Of a stretch of DNA of 64,000 bases, positions 57,601-64,000 are shown piece after piece (position 1 is the stretch's first letter; the number at the start of each line of letters is the position of its first letter). The notes beneath the pieces were generated by a model. The model saw only the letters and a list, made by a program, of their open reading frames with translations, was not told the DNA's origin and did no database searches. The stretch comes from Nematostella vectensis (Eukaryota; Cnidaria; Anthozoa; Actiniaria; Edwardsiidae), in assembly GCF_932526225.1 (NCBI RefSeq), contig NC_064035.1, positions 17,845,969-17,909,968 of the forward strand, in the 5' to 3' direction. A program made the translations under genes and the position numbers.

Positions 57601-59773
57601 ACATCTGGTATACAGCATGAAGAAAACAAAGTGCTTGACAAAAGGTGTTTTTGAATGTTAATTGAATATTGCAATAAATTCATCACAATGGCAGAAATAT
57701 CATTTTCCTCAAAGTTCTCAAACTCACAATGAAATTCGGACCAGCAGAGATTTTCTGGCAAGCTCTAATCTCACGGATACAGAGGTCAGTGGTCTCATGC
57801 AGATCCGTGGCAACATCCCTCACTCCCCAGCGCATATCCACTACCTGCACCAAACATTTCATTAGAAGCTTGTCAATAAGTATCATTAGAAGCTTGTCCA
57901 TGTGTACAGTCATATACACTCAATTATGTCATACCTACCTCTATAAATAAATACCACCAATGAATGCCTTCATCTCTAGGAATGGTTATTGCATTGTATT
58001 TCATCTATTTTTGAGTCGTTTTATTTCAAAATGTGCAAATTTTGCAACTCCTAGCATTTTCAATGTGCATTTTGGATAACCCGACTAGCAGGTGCAGCAG
58101 TGTTCCCAATTGACCGTCTAAAAATAGGGGGAGGTATCTGTTTTATGGTGTGTTTTATCTGAATACACCTATTTCAAATAAGGTGCTCAATGGGTACCAA
58201 GTAAATTAGCAAATAAGTATAAATAAAATACAAATCCAGATATCAAAAGCTGTAGAATTCTTGTTTACATTCTTATGAACATTCAGATAACATTTAGATA
58301 CAAGGGTTCAGCCATTTATACGCTACCCATTAGTCACCATTATGACACATTGATTCTCGAGTGCAACCTTATTTGAAATAGGTGTATTTGGGTTAAAAAA
58401 TAGCAAGTGGTCAATGGGTTAAAATACCTTGGAAATTTACCTGGAATGTGTTAAAATATCTTGGAAATTTACCTGGAATTCATAGCCTTTTTGTTTGCAG
58501 AATTCTTTGAGCTTAGGATACACTTTCTCCATTAAGGCATTTCTCTCTTCCTCTGTGTCTAATAATGCGAATAACATAAAATCTGTATATATTCTACATG
58601 TTATAATTGTTTCAAAAGTAAAACTAGATGCTTTTTTTTACCTGTGAACGTTGAGCTCATAAAGATTCTGATTATCTTTGTGTTGATTGGACATTTAAAG
58701 TCTATCTCTCCTCTAATAACTCTACTAACTCGCCCAGAAACCTCAAGGCTGTCAAAAAATCAGTAAATAAAAAAGGTTGTTACAGGTAACAATTATGAGG
58801 TAACTTAAAACTGCCATTTCACTCACTTTGGTGTTTTATTTGATCTTGAGATTGTCTCACTCTTTTTTTTCTTCTTGAATCCTGCCATTTTAGTATCAGG
58901 AATTGTCCCATTCTTAAGGACCAGCTTAGTGCTAGTGGAATTGGATTTACCAGATTTCTTAGAAGTATTCCCTGGTACCCTGGTCTGTGGATTTCTTGGT
59001 GCAGATGTTTTTTCCCTTGTTTTGGATTGAGTTTGTTGACAATGAAGCCCTGATGAAGATTTCTTCCCTGACTTGTTTGTCACAGTTGACACAGTTTTTC
59101 CTTGTACTGTTAGCTGTGGTGATCTGCATTGTATATTTAACATAAAAAAGAAATAACTATGGATAAACCTAAATTCCAGTAGCCAATAATGCTCAAATGA
59201 AAAGAGCCCGCAAGCTTAAGAGGCTCAAATACATAGATATAGATACCCCCTCTACTCTTCCCTTCAGAACACCCATATACTTATTTACATTTTCCTTGTT
59301 TTTACTGGCTCGTTCTATAGAAATCAAGGGTGAAGTCCCATTGTGGACTCTGTGGAAAGAGGTATCTGAAGTTGCTCCAGAATCTCTGTTAGAATTTTTA
59401 TATCAGAAGCGGCAGAGCTGGTCGAAAAGAACGGGAGAATTAGACTAGATGCCTAGTGTCAAGACGATGACTTAGAATCCACTCTTTTTAGGGACATATA
59501 CAAGCTTCTGAATTGCTGCGAAAGTTTTCAAGCTTCATAACAAACAGCGTCATATTTTTAGTCCCCCTAATTCTTATCACCTACTTATTTTCATAAAACC
59601 GAACTAAATTGTGCGGAAAGCACCATGTGCGGCGCCTATGCCTACGTCTCTTTCGGCATACATATAGATTAATCGATTATCTTTGCTTACCGTGTGCTCA
59701 TAGATCCATGTTGTTCATCGTGAGAGTGGTTGTTCATGCCCTTCATCCTAGCACCAGCGACGACAACATGCAT
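42642..59773 (-). CDS. NWD1/NWD2-like STAND NTPase (DUF4062-NACHT-WD40)
   Basis: Twenty-four exons join in frame to about 1727 residues: 59691-59746 (start there or at in-frame ATG 59773), 58827-59123, 58642-58748, 58473-58558, 57728-57844, 57370-57482, 56895-57112, 56223-56474, 55307-55446, 54212-54423, 53789-53891, 53209-53421, 49229-49559, 48398-48700, 47869-48073, 47398-47578, 47209-47253, 46917-47085, 46541-46721, 44722-46052, 44225-44350, 43537-43691, 42859-43006, 42642-42736. A basic Ser/Thr-rich head (KKKKK) precedes a DUF4062-like region (IRIFMSSTFTDTEEERNALM, VVDMRWGVRD). The NACHT part has Walker A GCSGCGKTS (about 503) and Walker B LLVLLDSLDQLS (about 594), then a winged-helix/linker region (ARSGLTETELDDILS) and WD40 repeats from about 1020 (GSEDGSVKVWS, GDCVIRIWD, DKTIVLWDV). 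The family signals by oligomerisation after ligand sensing. Exon 16's donor is uncertain because of local repeats. Confidence 0.9.
43007..43245 (-). repeat. 45-bp minisatellite, 5 copies, next to the exon 23 acceptor
   Basis: Plus-strand unit GATGAGGACAAAAGAGAAAT plus GATGCAGGGTCGAAGGGTGG and GGCAA. On the minus (gene) strand each copy is a pyrimidine tract (TTTCTCTTTTGTCCTCATCTT); the last one leads straight into TCTTTCAG|ATCACGGCG, the acceptor at 43007. A frame open through the repeat is an artefact, as 45 is a multiple of three. Confidence 0.9.
43692..44224 (-). other. NWD-like intron 21
   Basis: About 530 bp with A and G runs. No gene or ordered repeat recognised. Confidence 0.4.
44351..44721 (-). 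other. NWD-like intron 20
   Basis: About 370 bp with a T run near 44575. No feature recognised. Confidence 0.4.
46265..46506. mobile_element. Long foldback (MITE-like) element, ~115-bp arms
   Basis: The left arm, from ATACAGTCGATAGAC to GCATATATTAGCCACCG, is repeated in reverse complement from CGGTGGCTAATATATGC to TCAATCGACTGTAT, with about 14 bp between. Only a few mismatches or small gaps. It occupies an intron of the NWD-like gene. No ORF and no clear target duplication. Confidence 0.9.
47285..47440 (-). repeat. ~40-bp repeats carrying the exon 16 donor region
   Basis: On the gene strand, GCCAGTCGTTTGTATGAT, then GTACGTTC or TTACGTTC and TTTACGTRG recur three to four times. Each includes a possible donor TTT|GTATGA. 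Only the second copy (exon end 47398) gives a phase that matches the next exon. Confidence 0.75.
48791..49070. repeat. Direct duplication of ~125 bp in an NWD-like intron
   Basis: TATATTTAGCCACACCGGTC...TTCTTCTCGTTCTTT is present at 48791-48917 and 48945-49070 with very few differences, separated by a TTTTA run. Each copy contains the small palindrome CACACCGGTCAAAGGTGTG. Confidence 0.9.
49650..53060. repeat. 23-bp satellite, about 140 copies, in NWD-like intron 12
   Basis: Unit GGCCGTATCACTGAGCTATC plus GTG, 23 bp, for 3.3 kb. Common variants are CTAAGCT, CTGGGTT and GTATTACTG. Copies decay gradually after 52950 (e.g. CCGTACCAATCAGCTATCGTGG). It fills most of the 3.65 kb intron separating the Walker B exon (53209-53421) from the next exon (49229-49559). 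Open frames through it are artefacts. Confidence 0.97.
53421..53478 (-). repeat. 48-bp duplication of the exon 12 acceptor
   Basis: On the gene strand, TTATTTCAG|AGTTTGATAGACATGGTC lies 48 bp upstream of TAATTTTAG|GGTTTGAAAGACATGGTC, the functional acceptor. Using the upstream copy leads to a stop (TAA) within the duplicated stretch. Confidence 0.9.
54424..55306 (-). other. NWD-like intron 9
   Basis: Apart from the GACTACCGACAAA clusters it is A/T-rich. No gene recognised. Confidence 0.4.
54456..54850 (+). repeat. Interspersed GACTACCGACAAA motif, seven copies in two clusters
   Basis: Four copies at about 54463-54560 and three at about 54778-54848, all in one orientation, spaced about 25-30 bp and varying by one or two bases (GACTAGCGACAAA, GACTACCAACATG). 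They flank an A/T-rich core of about 220 bp within an intron of the NWD-like gene. Confidence 0.7.
55447..56222 (-). other. NWD-like intron 8
   Basis: About 780 bp, A/T-rich. No feature recognised. Confidence 0.4.
58164..58386. mobile_element. MITE copy 2 (CACCTATTTCAAA ends) in an NWD-like intron
   Basis: TACACCTATTTCAAATAAGG at the left end and CCTTATTTGAAATAGGTGTA at the right, 223 bp in total. Interior matches the copy at 37849-38071 over most of its length. This copy keeps the better inverted ends. Confidence 0.88.
58427..58479 (-). repeat. 32-bp duplication of the exon 4 donor
   Basis: On the gene strand, ATTCCAG|GTAAATTTCCAAG occurs at the exon end (donor 58472) and again 32 bp into the intron (donor 58440). 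Use of the second donor would add 32 bases and shift frame. Confidence 0.85.
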
Positions 59774-61609
59774 AACACGCGACCCCCTCTCTCGTGTCGA
59801 GGAGGACTTCGCACTCACTCCGTTACCCATTACTTTAAAACTTGGTAAACATAGCAGAAAAAGAAGACAAATGGAATGGATGATAACTCATGAATGTGTC
59901 GATATCACCACCAACTTTGTATACAACAGTAGAGTAGCAACGATACCAGCTCACTCCGCACTACTTGTAACACAGGCATCCGGAAAATGACAGGACAGAA
60001 TACGAAAAAAAACAAAACAAAGGGACCCATCATAAATGAACCCCTGCAAAAAAAATCAAATATGCTCTGAGGTTGAACGTTGTACAGTAAGTGTAGATAT
60101 CGGACAAATGCAAATGCTGAAGGTGATTATCCAAACAAAAAAAGCAACGAAAACTTTGGTGACTTGGATCAGTTTTAGTCAAGTCAATCTGTGTCAATTC
60201 CATGGACAACTTGCTTTATTTCGATACTCAAATTGTGTCTTTAATCATTTTTGGTCAATGACTTTTGAAATTTTCTGATTCAAACTTGTATTTTTAATTT
60301 TTTTAGAGTTTTTGACGCGGATACCCTGTCGTTTTTGGAATACAGAAATATTGGATAAATTGGGCAATTTGCTTTGTTTAGATGTCCAAACTGTGTCTTT
60401 AATCAAGTTTCACATATTTCAGGAGGTTCCACCAAAGTGATTTTTGGGGACTTTTAGTATGTTAACTAGGCTGTACCACTTGTTCAAAATCCGCTGAGAG
60501 AAATTCTATTGCAATTAGTTCCACCTGGGCCATAAAAATTTCATAGATTGACTGGACTAGTAGAATTTCATGCAGTTATACCACAATTTTTGTTGGCGTG
60601 TCCTGCCGATACCAACACAAAATTTAAGGAAAACTAGTACTAGCATACCAGGATCACACATTTGGTTGACAAGAACATCATGAAAAAAGGAAGATTCCAT
60701 CGTCGTCTTATGTGTACTGAAGCATATCTTTATGGAGGCTGGCTTCTTTAGGTGGCCGCTTAATAGAGATACCACTGTACCTTCTATTGTAGTTCTAACA
60801 GCGAGGAAAAGGCCGACCACGATTTAACCCGCCCTATGATACCAGTGCACAGGACATCAAATCTATATATACATATATTTTCCTTTTGGCCTACAACATA
60901 GCCCGGGCTCTTTCGATCGTCAACTTGTTTTTAAAATTATGATCTTTTTTGGTATTTTTTGGACTAATAACCTGTAGGTTTGAATATAGGCGAGAAAAAC
61001 ACTGAAAACTACATTTATAATACTCCGGGTACTTTCAATACGTCTTCAGGCTCTTATAGCCGTTACGATAACAAATTGTCCATTACTGTATACTGTATAC
61101 GATTATATTTTTGCGTACTTCATGCAATCGGTCACGTGTTTCTTGGATTATGAAATATACATTTTTTTATTATTCAAACATTTTATTGTTCAAACATAAT
61201 TCCACAGAAATGTACTTATTCTATCTGATCCAGATATACTTAGCCTATCACAACAGCGTGACATAACAGACTTATGAAAACATTTTTTGAGAATGAAATT
61301 GAGATTTGAGAATTTCTCATAGTTACTTAGCGATCTGATATGAAAGAATTAACTAAAATTATATATTTTAAAGGAAACCTACTTTGCATAGAGTTATTTA
61401 TTTAAACCAAATCTATGTATAATGCTCTAACTCTCTTTAATATAAATAAACTTTAGAATTGCTTAAATTTACTTAATTTGGTATTTCAAAATCTCATATA
61501 TATCATAACAGCCAGTCAAATAATCTGAAACAGTTATGTCAGCCAGAACATTTGCTGCTACAGCTGAATGAGGGACAAGATGTTGACAACGACAGAAATA
61601 TTCTACTAA
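59774..61609. other. Intergenic region between the NWD-like gene and FGF
   Basis: A/T-rich, 1.8 kb. Holds the NWD-like promoter and the FGF 3' UTR. A diverged direct repeat (AACTTGCTTTATTTCGATAC / AATTTGCTTTGTTTAGATGT, each leading to TGTGTCTTTAATCA) occurs near 60208 and 60368. No gene recognised. Confidence 0.4.
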
Positions 61610-62933
61610 TCAAATCACCGCAAGGACCTGGAACTGCGCTGAGCGATGAGATCCTCTCGTCTTTGATCCTTTCTTTGGCTTGCCATTCTCTCGCAGCCCT
61701 AGATACATCGGCCTTCCTTTGTGATTGTTGTTAGCAGAGGAGAACGTGTGATAATCTGTTGACCCCAGAATATTACGGAACACGGTCTCGCTTGTTGCTT
61801 TCGCCTATAAATAGAGTAAATTAGTCAAACGGGAAATAGCGAGATATTGACGCATCTCGTTTGCACGCCTAGATGCACATGTGAATAATATAGCAAAACA
61901 TACTTCCGGTTGTTCGTAGCTTTTATATATATTGGGCAAAAAAATCTCTAAAAACTGATTCTTATTTCTGGTAAATAAGTTATATCTTTTTGACATTGTT
62001 ATATTAAATATATTGTTTCACTTAGCTATAGGCTGTTTTACAAGTAGGACTAGTTTAACAAACTTACCGTGGTATATAGATTTCCATTTTTGTCCATAGC
62101 CAGATATTTCCGAGCCCTAATACCAAAGAAGCGGACTAAACTTTGTCCAACTGACTGAAGTTGTAGTTTAACTGCAATAGAACACAACAATACGTTAGAG
62201 TTACGCTACATGATAGATAGAGATGGATAGATGCGATATGCACCTTTAGGCTTTATTGTTTAATGACACCGTATGGGGTTTCTATATTCCCAGATGCGCC
62301 GGGCTAGCCTAAACTTGCCATCAATTATACATTGTGTTCTCATTCCGTCATGGATATATTTTAAGGTAATCAGCAATCCAATCATCCAATACATTATTTG
62401 ATTTCAATTGGCTAGCCTCACACGCACACAATACTCAAAACATCATGGCAAAAAAAAAACCTAAAACAACCAGCCTATCACGAGAAATGCAAAGAAATAG
62501 AATAACTGGTATGCGCACATAACTAGCGCTGAATTTTGCAATTTTTAAGAATATATATAGAGACATGAGGTATGAGACCAACTTGTGTCTTTAACATTTT
62601 TTTCTTTTCCCATAAAGACCTCTAATAGTTTTTATCATAAGCCCGCATTTTCTTGTCATTTGGGCAACTTGGCGCAGGCAACTCACCATTTGGATTGTTG
62701 ATATTCGTAGTTCCTCCAACCGATCCGTCCAATCGGATCTCAAAAATCCACAAGGACTTTGTCTGCAAAATCACTGTCTTTCGAGTCGAAACTGCATGGA
62801 GATTTCTCCTTGATCTCGCAAGCAAGTGTGCAGGCATGTCTCGGTGACTTTCAGTCTTAGAAAAATGTTTCGGTCGCACTGGAAGTGAATAGCTAACGCT
62901 GACAAATACAAGTAGGCAGAGAAATCTCATCAC
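61610..62933 (-). CDS. Fibroblast growth factor family ligand
   Basis: Exons 62687-62933, 62068-62171 and 61610-61804 keep frame and give 181 residues. A signal peptide (MMRFLCLLVFVSVSYS) is followed by a basic pro-like stretch (LLARSRRNLH) and the FGF beta-trefoil: LWIFEIRLDGSVGGTTN, LVRFFGIRARKYLAMDKNGN (the strongly conserved FGF core), LYTTAKATSETVFRNIL, HTFSSAN, MYLGLRENGKPKKGSKTRGS (heparin-binding loop) and a C-terminal SAQFQVLAVI. Three coding exons with a phase 1 then phase 0 intron match the usual FGF layout. FGFs activate receptor tyrosine kinases. The ATG follows an acceptor (TTTTCTAG|GTGATGATG), so a 5' UTR exon lies upstream. The subfamily cannot be assigned by eye. Confidence 0.93.
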
Positions 62934-62941
62934 CTAGAAAA

Positions 62942-64000
62942 GAAAAGAAGAGCACGTTTTAGTAGTTATCTGAGGATATTTTTGAATGCAATCAGCTTTC
63001 GAGCCTTTTAAAAATGCACATCATATTTGATGATCTATTTTATTTTGGTAGTCACTGGGTAAATGATGTAAATGCGTCTAATTGTGTTGGAAAAATACAG
63101 ACTTTTACGGCAAATATACAAGAAGACTTATCGAAGGCAGACGTAAGCAGGGGAAACCCCGCATTGCAGTCTTATTATGCCGTATCTCTGGCGCAATTAT
63201 CATCCACGTGTACCCGCTTGTAGATCTGCTTGTATCGTACCCGCGCATCCCCAAATATAGATAGTTATTTATAGTTGATTTATTGTACGTAGAATAATGC
63301 TTTTTGGACGACTTGAGCATAAATTTGTAGTTCGTTGAAACGATCCCCTTGGATGAAGACTCGTGCGTACTCCCAAGCAACACCCCTCTGTAATATTGAG
63401 CTGTCAAAACAGCTTACATGTTTATCACTACAACAGATCCTGGTCTATAACAAACTATCGACTCCAGTTTAAAGCTAAAATCGAATTTAAACTCTCTTCA
63501 GAAAATTTCTTAACATAATATTTTTTTATAAATAATTTTAACTTACTGTGTTAAGGTGGAGGTCCATCTATGAGCGTGATCTGCGTTATTAAATTCTTCT
63601 TTTCTTTTTTACCCTCTTGTCGACCGTTCTAAACCCTGCACAGAGCGAGGCAGCAAATAATGCGCTTGTCGCTCGGGTTGAGTGGTGAGCCGGGGGGGTT
63701 TGCAGGGTCGTTGGAGGTCTTGTAGTGGCATTTTGAGAACTCAGCTCTTTTATACATTCGCAAAGAACTTGTTGCCAGGAGACCACAAATACCTGGGGTA
63801 TGACGTAATTATATCCACTCCAAGATATTTGTCTCAGAAGCCTTCGACGGGGGTGGGGGAATGGAAAAACCAGCTAAAGGGAAACTAAAAACAACTTCCG
63901 CAAAAAAAAAACTTAAACTCTTATTACCCTGGACGGGGGAGGAGAATTAAAAAAGTAAACAGTTAAAGGAAAAACAACAACAACAATAACGAACTTCCGC
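62942..64000. other. Region upstream of FGF
   Basis: Presumably holds the FGF 5' UTR exon and promoter. A diverged direct repeat ends the window: GACGGGGG...AACAACTTCCGC at 63848-63900 and GACGGGGG...ACGAACTTCCGC at 63933-64000. Short frames here show no recognisable protein. Confidence 0.35.

Overview
This window is nuclear DNA of a cnidarian, most likely a sea anemone such as Nematostella (the species is inferred, not proven). Two genes encode minicollagens, the structural proteins of stinging-capsule walls found only in cnidarians. All larger genes carry GT-AG introns with metazoan-type exons, and the neighbouring genes are ordinary animal genes: QPRT, OS9, a QRICH2/C16orf96-like protein, an NWD-type NACHT-WD40 protein and an FGF.

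Layout. 1-16641 (+): 3' part of a receptor-like EGF/SEA/transmembrane gene whose introns are swollen by four large tandem arrays. 17590-20100 (-) and about 20470-22157 (+): two minicollagen genes arranged head to head. 23132-27246 (+): coiled-coil QRICH2/C16orf96-like gene. 27604-28524 (-): intronless QPRT. 28805-42174 (+): OS9, with its ATG 280 bp from the QPRT ATG. 42642-59773 (-): a 24-exon DUF4062-NACHT-WD40 gene with a 3.3 kb satellite in one intron. 61610-62933 (-): a three-exon FGF. No tRNA, rRNA or CRISPR array was recognised. The gene models were assembled by hand. Every multi-exon model keeps reading frame across all its junctions, with one uncertain donor (NWD-like exon 16). That agreement is the main support for them.

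The most unusual feature is a recurrent link between tandem repeats and splice sites. At about a dozen junctions, in three unrelated genes, the repeat unit is itself a copy of the splice site plus neighbouring exon or intron bases. Cases range from two- or three-copy duplications of a donor or acceptor to a 5.5 kb, roughly 190-copy array that ends exactly at the functional acceptor. This looks like a series of stages in the birth of intronic minisatellites from splice junctions. Several small foldback (MITE-like) elements also lie in introns, and one family is present twice.

The genes do not form one pathway. The two minicollagens act together in nematocyst capsules. QPRT (NAD synthesis) and OS9 (ER glycoprotein quality control) share a divergent promoter interval. 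The EGF/SEA protein and the FGF are surface or secreted signalling/adhesion proteins. The NWD-like gene is a STAND-class NTPase with a WD40 sensor region.
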